Source: JBJGXI01 sp045635475 (GTDB lineage Bacteria; Bacillota; Bacilli; Bacillales; Amphibacillaceae). Taken from it: DNA of 54,210 nt. The notes below the pieces were generated by a model, which made no database searches, was not told where the DNA came from, and saw only the letters and a program-made list of their open reading frames with translations. Below are positions 43,307 through 52,022 of the stretch, in pieces. Each line of letters opens with the position of its first letter. Position 1 is the first letter of the stretch. The stretch spans positions 1 to 54,210 of the forward strand of contig NZ_JBJGXI010000038.1 in the NCBI RefSeq assembly GCF_045635475.1, written 5' to 3'. The translations under genes and the position numbers were made by a program.

Positions 43307-44107
43307 GTGTCTTTATATAGTCAAGATGCTTTACTTGGTAAGCATGCGCTAATTACTGGTGCAACGGGAGGAATCGGTTATGAAACTGCGCTAGTTCTTG
43401 CTTCGATGGGTGCATCTCTCACGATTACTGGTCGACGTGAAAAAAAACTAAATGAATTAAAAGACCAGATTACTAGTCGATATCCGGAATCAACAATTTT
43501 CAGTTATGTTGCCGATTTAGCTGAAGCTAGTGAACGAGAAGCACTACTCAAAAATGCCGAACAAGCTAATGGGCATATTTCTTTACTCGTTAATTCAGCT
43601 GGTACCTTAGGTGGGGACACAGTCGAAAAACTCACACAAGAAGAGCTTGAGCATGTGATGCACCTGAATTACACGGTACCTATTTTGCTATCGCAAGCCG
43701 TTTACGAAAAAATGAAACAAAAAAGGGACGGTGCCATTGTGAACGTCTCGTCTTTATCAGGACTTCGAGGCACATACGGAGGAACAGCTTATTGCGGGTC
43801 GAAGTTTGCACTAATCGGATTTACCCAGGCTTTTGCCCTTGAAGCCATTGAACATGGGGTGCGCGTTAACGCTGTTTGTCCGGGATATGTGGATACAGCT
43901 ATGGGAAGACAAGCAATCCGAACAAAAGGCGAAAGAGAAGGCCGTTCATTTGCAGAACAATTTGCATTAGCTGCACAAGGATTGCCGTCCGGAAGAATTA
44001 CCACCCCAATCGAAGTAGCAAATACAATTGCCTATTTATTATCAGATGCTGCCAGTAATATTGTCGGTGAATCCGTGAAGATCTCCGGAGGCTCTGTGAT
44101 GAGATAA
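43307..44107 (+). CDS. SDR-family oxidoreductase
   Basis: A 266-residue classical short-chain dehydrogenase: TGATGGIG cofactor motif (about 18-25), NSAGTLG, catalytic Ser in NVSSLSG and YCGSK. The family resembles 3-oxoacyl-ACP reductases, but a stand-alone gene gives no pathway. GTG start at 43307 with AAGGATGA upstream. Confidence 0.9.
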   Translation: MSLYSQDALLGKHALITGATGGIGYETALVLASMGASLTITGRREKKLNELKDQITSRYPESTIFSYVADLAEASEREALLKNAEQANGHISLLVNSAGTLGGDTVEKLTQEELEHVMHLNYTVPILLSQAVYEKMKQKRDGAIVNVSSLSGLRGTYGGTAYCGSKFALIGFTQAFALEAIEHGVRVNAVCPGYVDTAMGRQAIRTKGEREGRSFAEQFALAAQGLPSGRITTPIEVANTIAYLLSDAASNIVGESVKISGGSVMR

Positions 44108-44108
44108 A

Positions 44109-44138
44109 GAAAATAGACCCCAAGGGTCTATTTTCTTT
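44109..44138. terminator. Bidirectional terminator
   Basis: AAAATAGACCC/GGGTCTATTTT with a 3-nt loop and CTTTT tail, between convergent genes. Confidence 0.92.
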
Positions 44139-44144
44139 TATGCG

Positions 44145-45092
44145 TTATTTAATCGCTCGCAATACTTCTAAGAGCATTTCTTTAAACGTTGGTTTATTTA
44201 TTTGTTCACATACAGTAACATTTGCAGGTTTTTGTAAGCGTCCGTTAATATCTACTACACTGTAGCCTCTTGTGAACTCGCCTTTTGTTTCAACGTCAAC
44301 ATAGTAGTTTCCCGATTTTTCCATAAGCGTCGGGTTGGCTGCCACTGCCATTAGCAATGTATCTGGGTGTGTCGTTCCGTTAATTTTGTGGACTGCTTTA
44401 TTAAATTGCTTTACTACTTTATTCACTGCAACAAAAAACGCAGAACCTGCTGTATGTAGTTGTTCAATATCCTCGTGATCACGATCCTCCATGATCGAAT
44501 AACGTGTGCACATCTCCCAACCAACCATTGTAGTTGGGATTCCAGCGTTTAGTACGATTCTTGCCGCTTCTGGATCAACGTAGAAGTTGTACTCTGCAGC
44601 AGGGGTAATATTTCCAAGATCGTTATTTGTTCCACCCATGATGTGTAAATGTTTAATTTCCGGAACAATCGATGGATCCTTCTTGATCGCCATCGCAATG
44701 TTTGTTAATGGCGCAATAGCTAATAACTCGATTTCACCTGGATTTGCATGGACAGCATCAATTAAAAAATCAACCGCATGCATCGTCTCCGCACGTTGCT
44801 CAGCTTTAGGAAAATTAGCTCCTCCCATACCATCGGAACCATGCACATCCTCGACAGTAAGATGCTTGTCTGTTCCTAATTGTAAAATAGGCGCTTGATA
44901 CCCTTTATAGACTGGAATTTGTCCACCTTTTCCTGCCACTTGCACGGTGTAGAGCGCGTTTTCCACTTGCTGACCAAAGTCAACGTTGCCTCCAGTAATC
45001 ATAATCCCTTGCACATCGAAATAATGGAGCGCAGTTAAAATAGCAATCGTGTCATCCCCTGCTGTATCCGTATCAATAATCACTTTCCTCAT
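44145..45092 (-). CDS. Nucleoside hydrolase (first kind)
   Basis: Releases base and ribose from nucleosides. The 315-residue protein has the calcium-binding DTDTAGDD (7-14) and the family blocks LLAIAPLTNIA and MGG. Co-directional with a second nucleoside hydrolase 11 nt upstream; the two differ strongly in sequence, suggesting different substrates. No nucleoside transporter lies next to them. Confidence 0.92.
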   Translation of the reverse strand: MRKVIIDTDTAGDDTIAILTALHYFDVQGIMITGGNVDFGQQVENALYTVQVAGKGGQIPVYKGYQAPILQLGTDKHLTVEDVHGSDGMGGANFPKAEQRAETMHAVDFLIDAVHANPGEIELLAIAPLTNIAMAIKKDPSIVPEIKHLHIMGGTNNDLGNITPAAEYNFYVDPEAARIVLNAGIPTTMVGWEMCTRYSIMEDRDHEDIEQLHTAGSAFFVAVNKVVKQFNKAVHKINGTTHPDTLLMAVAANPTLMEKSGNYYVDVETKGEFTRGYSVVDINGRLQKPANVTVCEQINKPTFKEMLLEVLRAIK

Positions 45093-45103
45093 ATCAACAC
45101 CGC

Positions 45104-46042
45104 CTATTTAACCTTTTTTGCTAAATCGGTAATATAGGAGAAGAAGGCATCCGCATTTACATCATAAACAACTTGCACATCTCTGCCTTGATCTGATAAG
45201 ACTGTTTTCCCTTGGCTTGGTCCATCTGTTTCGACCGAACTTTTCACTTGTTTGGATTTTACGAGTTCCGGCTTCCCTACAGATGCTGTTGTTAACACAT
45301 CCCACAGATAGTATGTGGAATTAGTTTCCATATGTACTAATGGTGGAACTGCAGCATAACATTGACCGAGAAAATCAACACCTTCAAATTTTCTTTCTGC
45401 TGCCCATTTATTACGAACATCTAACGTTAATGGAACCTGTTGTGTGCTTTCTAAAGCTACCATATCAATTTCGATTCCACTTGCCCAGACACGTTGAACC
45501 GCTGCTGGATCCCAAAATGCGTTCCATTCAGCTGTTCCATCATGCTCGGGTTCTTCTACATTCCCTACTTCCTGGAATGTTCCACCCATCCAAATCAGTT
45601 TATCAATCTTTGCTTCAATCTCCGGTGCTTCATCTAATGCACGAGCAAGATCTGTTAAAGGGCCCGTAAACAGCAAAGTAGTTTTTTCTTCAGTTTCTTT
45701 TAGTTTTTCAATCATATGCTGATGCGCCCAAGAGTCGCTAAGTGGCGCCACCATTTTTCCACTTTCATTAAGAATTGGTAAGGCATCAACCGTAAAAGTA
45801 TGCATTCTCCAATCACTAGGAAAAGGATTTGCTCCTCGTGAATTAGATTTTGCTACTTCTATCGGATAAGCGCTAAAACGATCAATTATTTTTCTACTCG
45901 CATTCGCTCCCGGCTCCAGATAGCCGTCTGCTGGAATAACAGAAACACCTGTCACCTCTATGTTTTCCATTTGTGTTAATAAGAATAATGACACAAGATC
46001 ATCCACACCTGCATCGTGGTTAAAGTAAATTTTTCTAGACAT
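45104..46042 (-). CDS. Nucleoside hydrolase (second kind)
   Basis: 312 residues. The metal motif is NHDAGVDD (8-15), with Asn in place of the first Asp, followed by LLFTGPLTDLARAL and WMGGTF. The N-for-D change occurs in a subgroup of the family. Start at 46042 has AAGGAGG 6 nt before it; an ATG at 46069 is possible but unsupported. First gene of a two-gene salvage operon. Confidence 0.9.
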   Translation of the reverse strand: MSRKIYFNHDAGVDDLVSLFLLTQMENIEVTGVSVIPADGYLEPGANASRKIIDRFSAYPIEVAKSNSRGANPFPSDWRMHTFTVDALPILNESGKMVAPLSDSWAHQHMIEKLKETEEKTTLLFTGPLTDLARALDEAPEIEAKIDKLIWMGGTFQEVGNVEEPEHDGTAEWNAFWDPAAVQRVWASGIEIDMVALESTQQVPLTLDVRNKWAAERKFEGVDFLGQCYAAVPPLVHMETNSTYYLWDVLTTASVGKPELVKSKQVKSSVETDGPSQGKTVLSDQGRDVQVVYDVNADAFFSYITDLAKKVK

Positions 46043-46130
46043 GTTGTCCTCCTTATTCATTGCTAACATTGAAATCTACACTGTCCCCATAATACTACTT
46101 TTTCATTTATGAAACCAATCTATCACTTTT

Positions 46131-46182
46131 AACAAGTACAAAACACGCGAATCTGTTAAGACTCGCGTGTTTTGTACTTGTT
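46131..46182. terminator. Long perfect hairpin, probable terminator of the DUF2500 gene
   Basis: 20-bp perfect inverted arms (outer end AACAAGTAC, inner end CACGCGA) with a 12-nt loop. No pure T run follows, but the distal arm is T-rich. Lies between the DUF2500 stop and the nucleoside hydrolase operon, all on the minus strand. Confidence 0.65.
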
Positions 46183-46218
46183 AAAGGAAAGAACGGAAAA
46201 AATAATCTCCATCCCTTT

Positions 46219-46614
46219 TTACCCTACATTCCGTTCAAAACCTAAATACCTCGTCCCTTGAAATGTCAATGTACCGAAATCTCCCTCAGCAAGCTGTCCA
46301 TAGTCGCTACCACTCATACTAAATTCTGATCTGTCACCACTGTCGAACTCAAAGGTTACATAATAAGATGTCCGCGAGCCCGAATGCATGTGATCATTGT
46401 TGCTGTGCATCCGCCGACTAACATGTGTACGTTTTGATTTTACCTGAGCTGGTACAGCAAGCCTCGGTGATTGATTATTTTTGCTCCACTCTGTGATCCC
46501 TTTAACTACAGTAAATAAAATCATCCCTATAACAATAACAAAAATAATTCCGATAAAAATTGGTACAAAATTAAACATAAAACTGCCACCACCAGAAAAA
46601 AATGGATCTCCCAT
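46219..46614 (-). CDS. DUF2500 family membrane protein
   Basis: 131 residues: glycine-rich start, one membrane helix (about 14-38), then a soluble domain with VPAQVKSKRTHV, YYVTFEFDSGDRSEFSMSG and GDFGTLTFQGTRYLGFER typical of DUF2500. Function unknown. GGGGGG ribosome site 12 nt upstream of ATG. Confidence 0.85.
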   Translation of the reverse strand: MGDPFFSGGGSFMFNFVPIFIGIIFVIVIGMILFTVVKGITEWSKNNQSPRLAVPAQVKSKRTHVSRRMHSNNDHMHSGSRTSYYVTFEFDSGDRSEFSMSGSDYGQLAEGDFGTLTFQGTRYLGFERNVG

Positions 46615-46671
46615 GATAATCTGCCCCCCTTATATATAAATGTACGATTGAGAAACCTCTATTGTTTCAAG

Positions 46672-47178
46672 TTAAATACTCCGACAATAACGCAAAGAAA
46701 CATAGTTCTCTCCCGGAGCATTAGCATATGCTGGTTGTTCCGCCTGCAAATGAAAGCCTTTTGCTTCATAGAAAGGAATACCTTTTTGATTCGCCTTTTG
46801 GACGGAAACCCATTGCTTCATAGAGCCCTTTTCCCGCTGTACTTCGGTTAGTTTCTCAAGCAGCATCGTGCCAATCCCTTCATTTCTGCGGTTAGGATTT
46901 AAATATAGTACGAAAACTTCACTAACATCTACTCCTGTCATTCCGCCGCCAATTGCTCCGATTACTTCTCCCGCTTCTAAGGCTACAAACCAGCCATCCC
47001 AGCTGTCTGTTACCTCTGTAACTTCAGTCAAAATTCGTTTTTCATTATAAAAAAGCTTGTTATTTCGTTCGATGCTCTCCGTACTTCGTAATCCTTTATA
47101 AGTCGCTCGACAGCCTTCGATACAGACATGAGCAATACCAGCCACATGGTCCGGTGTTGCCTTTTCAACCAAAATCAC
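46672..47178 (-). CDS. GNAT-family N-acetyltransferase
   Basis: 168 residues. The acetyl-CoA loop is seen in NRRNEGIGTMLLEKL and the C-terminal FYEAKGFH motif is present. Starts at GTG, with GAGGAG 8-9 nt upstream inside the end of the preceding gene. Substrate unknown. Six nt separate it from the lysozyme-like gene, so they form an operon. Confidence 0.9.
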   Translation of the reverse strand: MILVEKATPDHVAGIAHVCIEGCRATYKGLRSTESIERNNKLFYNEKRILTEVTEVTDSWDGWFVALEAGEVIGAIGGGMTGVDVSEVFVLYLNPNRRNEGIGTMLLEKLTEVQREKGSMKQWVSVQKANQKGIPFYEAKGFHLQAEQPAYANAPGENYVSLRYCRSI

Positions 47179-47184
47179 TGTGGT

Positions 47185-47856
47185 TCACTCCTCTTCATTC
47201 GTCAATGAAACAACCCATGACCCATTATCGTCTAAGTTGCTTGCAGTTGCGTAATAGCCTAGCACAGCATCAACATACAAAATATCTCCATAACAAGCAT
47301 CATGAGGCACAGCTTCGTCCCTCAAGCAGCTATAGTTACCAGTATCACGTAATCTATCATACATCATCGCAGAGAAATCGATTGCTAACTGTTTAGTGTA
47401 ATTTCCGCCATGTTCTTGAACATAAGTAATAAATCCTTCACCAAAGTTATAGGATTGTAATGCTAGCTTCACGTCACCGCCAGCTTTATCTAAGACATAC
47501 GAAAAATATTTAGCCCCTTGCTGAATCGAAAGCGCCGGATCATCAATACATCCAACCTCACCGCAATAACTTTCTGATGCTTGCATAGGGTCCATTCCTC
47601 TTCCTGCAGATTCCTGCATCATCAAGGATAAGACGATACCGGTATATGCTTCCTTACCATACTTTCTTAATTCCTCTCCAACAATAGGCTGATAATCTAT
47701 TACTCGTTGCGATAGCTTAGGACCTGCTGGTTGGTCTGGAATGGTTGTAAATTGTTTTGATAAACTAATATAAACGAAAAGAGATATCATGACAAAAAAT
47801 GTAGTAGCAACTACAGAAAATAACTTTTGTTTCTGTTTTCTTCTAACTTTTATCAC
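47185..47856 (-). CDS. Lysozyme-like cell wall hydrolase
   Basis: 223 residues. An N-terminal membrane anchor (about 12-32) holds an outward-facing lysozyme-like domain; Glu82 in MMQESAGRG is the expected catalytic acid, followed by MDPMQASES and the ALQSYNFGEG block. Four cysteines (YCGEVGC, YSCLRDEAVPHDAC) could form disulfides outside the cell. The fold class is that of transglycosylases that open peptidoglycan, as in CwlT-like proteins. Not part of a prophage here. Confidence 0.85.
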   Translation of the reverse strand: MIKVRRKQKQKLFSVVATTFFVMISLFVYISLSKQFTTIPDQPAGPKLSQRVIDYQPIVGEELRKYGKEAYTGIVLSLMMQESAGRGMDPMQASESYCGEVGCIDDPALSIQQGAKYFSYVLDKAGGDVKLALQSYNFGEGFITYVQEHGGNYTKQLAIDFSAMMYDRLRDTGNYSCLRDEAVPHDACYGDILYVDAVLGYYATASNLDDNGSWVVSLTNEEE

Positions 47857-48077
47857 TATTGATTCGCTCCTACTTCTATCGTCTATTAGTACGTGTTAGT
47901 AATCTCTATAGATAAGTATCTACTATTCTATCATTTTCCATAACAAATCTAGATACTATTTGTTTACAGCGCATCAAATTTTTTATGTATGTTGTGCGAA
48001 ACGCCCTTCCGCATATACCGGAACTCACATATATAATCGTATACGTAGTATGACATCTAATGTTTCATCATTATTTA

Positions 48078-48123
48078 GAACAACCACTATATTCACCGGC
48101 TAAATGGTGATTTACGGTTGTTC
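48078..48123 (+). promoter_or_regulatory. Nested stem-loop ahead of a small gene
   Basis: GAACAACC/GGTTGTTC outer stem and TCACC/GGTGA inner stem separated by an internal loop. It ends 24 nt before the start of the 40-codon gene, with no T run. Could be a 5'-UTR control element or simply the remains of a terminator. Nothing else is evident in the 290-base gap before that gene. Confidence 0.45.
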
Positions 48124-48146
48124 ATTTGAGAAAAGGAGTGAATAAA

Positions 48147-48269
48147 GTGGTTAAAAATTCTGCTTTAAATGAAAACCTACAAGAGAAAAAAGTTGGGGCA
48201 AAAAAGAAATCTGGTTGTGGTTGTGCAAAGAAAAGAAGAAAATTCAAAAGAAATAAAGCTTTAAGTTAA
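48147..48269 (+). CDS. Small basic Cys-containing protein, 40 residues
   Basis: Begins at GTG with AAGGAGTGA 6 nt upstream. The sequence is strongly basic, with SGCGCAKKRRKFKRNK near the end and an acidic/neutral N-terminus. The two cysteines in GCGC could bind a metal; the basic tail could bind nucleic acid or spore components. I do not recognise it. Followed by a good terminator. Confidence 0.6.
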   Translation: MVKNSALNENLQEKKVGAKKKSGCGCAKKRRKFKRNKALS

Positions 48270-48292
48270 TTTTTAAAAAATCACAATTATGT

Positions 48293-48320
48293 AACCCTAG
48301 ACTGCACTTGGTCTAGGGTT
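48293..48320. terminator. Terminator between convergent small genes
   Basis: AACCCTAGAC/GTCTAGGGTT perfect 10-bp stem, 8-nt loop, then TTCTTATTG on the plus strand. Confidence 0.88.
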
Positions 48321-48340
48321 TTCTTATTGTCTACTTTAAA

Positions 48341-48694
48341 TCATTCGCCATTCCTAGAACTGACCCACGTTTGAACGATTGACGATACTGCAGCTAAAGA
48401 TAAGATAACGATAATCGGGAAAAAAATAGTTGGGAGAAAATACAAGCCTGCATATAAAATTGCTGCGCACCAAATACCCGTACACCAATGACAGCTTAAC
48501 AGTTCTCCAACAAACCTCCTTAACCCTTTACCTTTAATATAAATGATGACCTCTATTGTTTCATCTTCAGTAACTTCCTCTCGCTCTTCATGGAAAGGCG
48601 CACGGATAAAACTGGTAATATCATCAAACACGAGTAAACGAGTTAATCGGAATGTGGCCAAACCTAACAGCATAAATATAAACCATGACAACAT
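48341..48694 (-). CDS. DUF1360 family membrane protein (YjcA-like, sporulation-linked)
   Basis: 117 residues: N-terminal helix containing FRLTRLLVFDDITSFIRAPF, a short charged loop, then LLSCHWCTGIWCAA, the DUF1360 hallmark with three cysteines, and two further helices. YjcA of B. subtilis is a sporulation protein of this family. Function is unknown. Confidence 0.88.
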   Translation of the reverse strand: MLSWFIFMLLGLATFRLTRLLVFDDITSFIRAPFHEEREEVTEDETIEVIIYIKGKGLRRFVGELLSCHWCTGIWCAAILYAGLYFLPTIFFPIIVILSLAAVSSIVQTWVSSRNGE

Positions 48695-48851
48695 TTAGTT
48701 CACCTCAACATATTATTCTCATATAGTATATTCAGGTATTGTTATTTAGGAATCAGCATACCAATAATGGTATGAAACTATTTGTTTACATTAGATAATT
48801 TGTATACTACAATGTTTACTTAATCGAATACTCGTAAAAGGAGGGGTTTGC

Positions 48852-49172
48852 TTGAAAAGAACCTTATTGTTATTTGTTGGTTTAATGGTTTTGGTTCTGT
48901 TGTTGACACCGCAGCAAATACATCCCTCTAATAATGATTATCCTGAAAAAGGATTGATCGATGAATTCACTACTCTTACAATAGATGCAGAATATGAACC
49001 CACAAGTAAAAATCAATATCCATCGATGATCACGCTCGATAGTGCCTTGATTTTTCAAAGCATCGTAATTTTATACATCTCATTTTCATTTAGAAATATT
49101 AGACGCAAATTTTTGCGGCGTTTCCTACTCGCTAGTTTTTACCAGTCGTCTTATGTCGGCATCCCCCGTTAA
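48852..49172 (+). CDS. Uncharacterised two-span membrane protein
   Basis: 106 residues. TTG start with AAGGAGGGG 5 nt upstream. N-terminal signal-like helix (about 4-19), an acidic linker (20-60) and a second helix (about 65-79) followed by RRKFLRRFLLASF and SSYVGIPR. Family not recognised. It precedes a 41-codon membrane ORF by 35 nt and probably shares a transcript with it. Confidence 0.65.
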   Translation: MKRTLLLFVGLMVLVLLLTPQQIHPSNNDYPEKGLIDEFTTLTIDAEYEPTSKNQYPSMITLDSALIFQSIVILYISFSFRNIRRKFLRRFLLASFYQSSYVGIPR

Positions 49173-49207
49173 TTTTATTAACATTTAAATAAGGGGGAAA
49201 TAATAAT

Positions 49208-49333
49208 ATGATTAGTTTACATCTTATTCGTTTTCTATTGGTTGGCTTTTTCTCTATGACAGCATTTTGTCTGTTTGCCTATCAAGGAATAGAGATTATT
49301 CATTCATTTATTGATATCTTTAGAAGACATTAA
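49208..49333 (+). CDS. Small single-span membrane protein, 41 residues
   Basis: Starts MISLHLIRFLLVGFF; one hydrophobic helix (about 5-25) and a mixed tail IFRRH. AAGGGGGAAA lies before the ATG, a strong site. No recognisable family. It comes right after the 106-residue membrane protein gene and before a terminator, suggesting a two-gene unit. Confidence 0.6.
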   Translation: MISLHLIRFLLVGFFSMTAFCLFAYQGIEIIHSFIDIFRRH

Positions 49334-49346
49334 TTCATTATATATG

Positions 49347-49386
49347 AAAGGCTATTCCAGAATTTATTTCCGGAATAGCCTTTTTT
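49347..49386 (+). terminator. Terminator after the two small membrane genes
   Basis: AAAGGCTATTCC/GGAATAGCCTTT with TTTTTT tail. A second hairpin with AGCTCTGCA/TGCAGGGCT arms and TTTTTCTTT follows at 49432-49467. Confidence 0.9.
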
Positions 49387-49465
49387 AATGGTTACAGTAT
49401 TTTAACAGCTTTATGCAATCAGGCATGAAATAGCTCTGCAATTTTATCAATGCAGGGCTTTTTCT

Positions 49466-49540
49466 TTATACTTGTTGTTTTTTTATTTGATCAAACGCTT
49501 GAATAAAGCTTTCTGGTTGCTGCGCACCTGAAATTGTATA
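49466..49540 (-). pseudogene. C-terminal remnant of a DsbA-family (FrnE-like) oxidoreductase
   Basis: The minus strand reads YTISGAQQPESFIQAFDQI, then a short tail and a stop at 49466. This closely matches the usual end of FrnE-type DsbA-family thioredoxin-fold proteins (SISGAQ, PE, F, QAL). Upstream of it the frame is closed by TAG and the rest of the gene is absent, replaced by a different coding sequence on the other strand. Only about 24 codons remain. Confidence 0.55.
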
Positions 49541-49683
49541 CGGCTATTAGTCAGTGGCAAGAAGAGGATGTGGAGATTGATTATCGCCCCTTTTTGTTAG
49601 CCTTAGCATTATATATTTGTCTGTTTGCTATAGCTTCCAATTTCTTGATTCGATATAATATTCGTACCGAGTGGAAAGGATGA
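49507..49683 (+). pseudogene. C-terminal remnant of a membrane protein gene
   Basis: A frame of 58 codons without a start or ribosome site. From about 49541 it reads as the end of a membrane protein: a polar segment SQWQEEDVEIDYRPF, one hydrophobic helix LLALALYICLFAIASNF, and the tail IRYNIRTEWKG. The stop is 7 nt before the acetyltransferase start. It abuts the DsbA-family remnant read from the other strand, pointing to a deletion junction near 49540. The parent family is not recognised. Confidence 0.5.
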
Positions 49684-49690
49684 AAGGGCT

Positions 49691-50233
49691 ATGACATTTC
49701 CAAATCTTGAAACAAATAGATTGAAATTGGTAGAAGTTATCGATATGTACAGTGAACCATTCTATGAAATGATGTCTCTAGATGAGGTAACCCATTATTA
49801 CGGCATGGAGTCTCTAAAGAGTATGGAACAGGCGAATAAAGTAATTGATTCTTTCCGAGACTCGTGGAGTCAAAAGCGGGGCATCCGATGGGCAATGGTA
49901 CGAAAAGATGATAACAAATTCATAGGCACTATCGGGCTAAACAACCTGGTCTTAAGTCATAAGCGTACGGAGGTCGGCTATGAAATCCATCCCAGTTACT
50001 GGAGAAGTGGATACACTTCAGAAGCTTTACAACGCGTCATCGAGTATTGCTTTGAAGAATTACAGTTAATTCGAATTGGCGCATTTGTATACACTGCCAA
50101 CGATGCCTCTTCTGCGCTTTTGAAAAAATTAGGATTTGTGCAAGAGGGTTTGCTTCGTAGTTATTATTATCAAAGAGGGACCGGGCAAGATGTATATGTT
50201 TACTCCCGGCTAAATACAGAAAAGCAGTCGTAG
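49691..50233 (+). CDS. GNAT-family N-acetyltransferase (RimJ/RimL type)
   Basis: 180 residues. EVGYEIHPSYWRSGYTSEALQRVIEYCFE is the acetyl-CoA-binding region of ribosomal-protein-type acetyltransferases, and NDASSALLKKLGFVQEGLLR the C-terminal motif. Target unknown. AAAGG sites precede the ATG, partly inside the membrane-protein remnant. Confidence 0.92.
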   Translation: MTFPNLETNRLKLVEVIDMYSEPFYEMMSLDEVTHYYGMESLKSMEQANKVIDSFRDSWSQKRGIRWAMVRKDDNKFIGTIGLNNLVLSHKRTEVGYEIHPSYWRSGYTSEALQRVIEYCFEELQLIRIGAFVYTANDASSALLKKLGFVQEGLLRSYYYQRGTGQDVYVYSRLNTEKQS

Positions 50234-50257
50234 ACTCGTTCACGACTGCTTTTTTCA
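50221..50257. terminator. Bidirectional terminator
   Basis: AAAGCAGTCGT/ACGACTGCTTT with a 10-nt loop and TTTTT tail between convergent genes. Confidence 0.92.
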
Positions 50258-50263
50258 TCCACT

Positions 50264-51211
50264 TTAACTCACCTGTTTATTATAATAACGGCCAAGCAGC
50301 TGTCCATAAATGGATGCTAATATTTGTTGAAACAACATACCCAAGACAACGGGAACTGCAACAGCAGCAGGGAAATATGCTACTGCAATAACTGCACCTG
50401 CGCTAATATTGCGCATCCCGCCTGTAAAGGTAAGCGTAATAATCTCTTCTTTATCTCTTTTAAAGAGAACGCCAATGCACCATGCTAATAGGTAACCACA
50501 GAAAGCAACGAAAAACATCACACAAGCAATCAAAATAAGCTTCCAGTTAACCACTCTCAAAAAAGGAGCAACCGCAGCGCAATTGATCATAATCACTACC
50601 GCAAGACACAACTTGGAAAAAGGGGCTAATCTAGTTCCCCAACTATCCTTTATCCGCCCTTTTGTGAACTGATTTAAGCACATTCCAATAAGAGAAGGAA
50701 TTACTACCATTAAAAATAATCCTACCATAATACTACTTACATTCATCTCAACTGTCGTTCCAACGAACAATGACATTGTATAAGGAACAATAAACGGAGA
50801 TAAGATCGTATCAATTAAGATAATTGATAACGTTAATGCGATATTTCCTTTACAGATTGACACCCATATAAAACTCGTAATTCCTGTTGGTATAACCATT
50901 GCTAGGATGAGCCCCGTAATCGTTAGCATATCCCCACTAAAGGTTAAATGACCAATTGCAAATGCCCATAATGGCATAATAATATGGAGCGATAAAAAGG
51001 CAATAATAATTGGTAACGGATGCGCAATCGCTTTTTGTAAGGAATTGAAATTTGAGCTAAGGCTTCCGGCAAATGTCATAAATGCAAAAATCCAAGGAAC
51101 TAAAAAAGCGAACTGGCTCAAACTATCCGCAAACAACACCCCAACAATCACACTAGATGGTGCAATCAAAGGCATAATTCGTTCTAATTGTCGATTAAAC
51201 TGATGTAACAT
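50264..51211 (-). CDS. Bile acid:sodium symporter family protein (YocS-like)
   Basis: 315 residues with about nine or ten hydrophobic segments and the family block TFTGGMRNISAGAVIA near 262-277. Bacterial members move organic acids or other anions with sodium; YocS is the Bacillus relative. Specificity is unknown. It ends close to a shared terminator. The YlmA-like ATPase gene starts upstream on the same strand, 25 nt away. Confidence 0.87.
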   Translation of the reverse strand: MLHQFNRQLERIMPLIAPSSVIVGVLFADSLSQFAFLVPWIFAFMTFAGSLSSNFNSLQKAIAHPLPIIIAFLSLHIIMPLWAFAIGHLTFSGDMLTITGLILAMVIPTGITSFIWVSICKGNIALTLSIILIDTILSPFIVPYTMSLFVGTTVEMNVSSIMVGLFLMVVIPSLIGMCLNQFTKGRIKDSWGTRLAPFSKLCLAVVIMINCAAVAPFLRVVNWKLILIACVMFFVAFCGYLLAWCIGVLFKRDKEEIITLTFTGGMRNISAGAVIAVAYFPAAVAVPVVLGMLFQQILASIYGQLLGRYYNKQVS

Positions 51212-51236
51212 TTGTTTCGCTCCTAATCAAAATACT

Positions 51237-52022
51237 CTATGTATTGGTTTGCTTCCTAATCCACGGCCTATTATTGTACCAATTCAATTCAATAGGAATT
51301 TCAAAAAATGAATCCAGTACATTTTTGGCAATGATATCCTTAGTTTCACCTGATTTGTACACCTTCCCTTGTTTTAGTAGTAAGGTATGTGTAAATACTG
51401 GCAAAATCTCTTCAACATGATGCGTTACGTAAATAATTGTTGGAGCTTCTGCTTTCCTCGAAATTATCTCGACCGCTTCTAACAATTGCTCTCTGGCGAT
51501 AAAATCAAGACCATTCGTTGGTTCATCCAAAATCAATAATTCAGGATCAGCCATTAACGCTCTAGCAATTAATACTCGTTGTTTTTCACCTTGCGAAAGT
51601 GTTTCATACCGCCTGTTTGCGTACCCAAAGCAACCAAGTTCTTTTAATAATGATTGCGCCTTCTCTCGCATTTCATCAGTTGGAGTGTTATATAAGCCAA
51701 TTGATGCAAAAGCACCGCTTAAGACAATCTGATACGCATTATCTGAATCGTATAATCTTTCTTTTAAGGTTGAGGAAACTAAACCGATCTTTTTTCTTAA
51801 GCTTTCGCCAAGCTCATCCCTACCAAATCTTCTATTTAAAACTGTCAACTGTCCTGAAGTGGGAAAATAATAGGCGCACATCATGTATAATAATGCCGTT
51901 TTTCCAGCACCATTTAATCCTAATAACGCCCAGTGCTCCCCACTGTTAATTGCCCAATTCACATCATTAATGATCCAGCTTCCTTCCCTCTTCAAGGAAA
52001 CACCTTCTAATTGTAACACCAC
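51237..52022 (-). CDS. ABC-type ATPase (YlmA-like), without a permease
   Basis: 261 residues. Walker A GLNGAGKT (35-42), signature LSQGEKQR and Walker B LLILDEP are intact, followed by TNGLDFIAREQ and the H-loop VTHHVEE. The YlmA/ModF-like branch has single ATPases with no clear membrane partner. GTG start with GAGGGG 7 nt upstream. The gene downstream is a secondary transporter, not an ABC permease, so the partner is unknown. Confidence 0.9.
   Translation of the reverse strand: MVLQLEGVSLKREGSWIINDVNWAINSGEHWALLGLNGAGKTALLYMMCAYYFPTSGQLTVLNRRFGRDELGESLRKKIGLVSSTLKERLYDSDNAYQIVLSGAFASIGLYNTPTDEMREKAQSLLKELGCFGYANRRYETLSQGEKQRVLIARALMADPELLILDEPTNGLDFIAREQLLEAVEIISRKAEAPTIIYVTHHVEEILPVFTHTLLLKQGKVYKSGETKDIIAKNVLDSFFEIPIELNWYNNRPWIRKQTNT

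Noticed and set aside
47185..47856. Lysozyme-like gene as part of a prophage
   Set aside because: No phage structural, integrase or holin genes are near; a membrane-anchored wall hydrolase next to a GNAT gene is a normal chromosomal setting.
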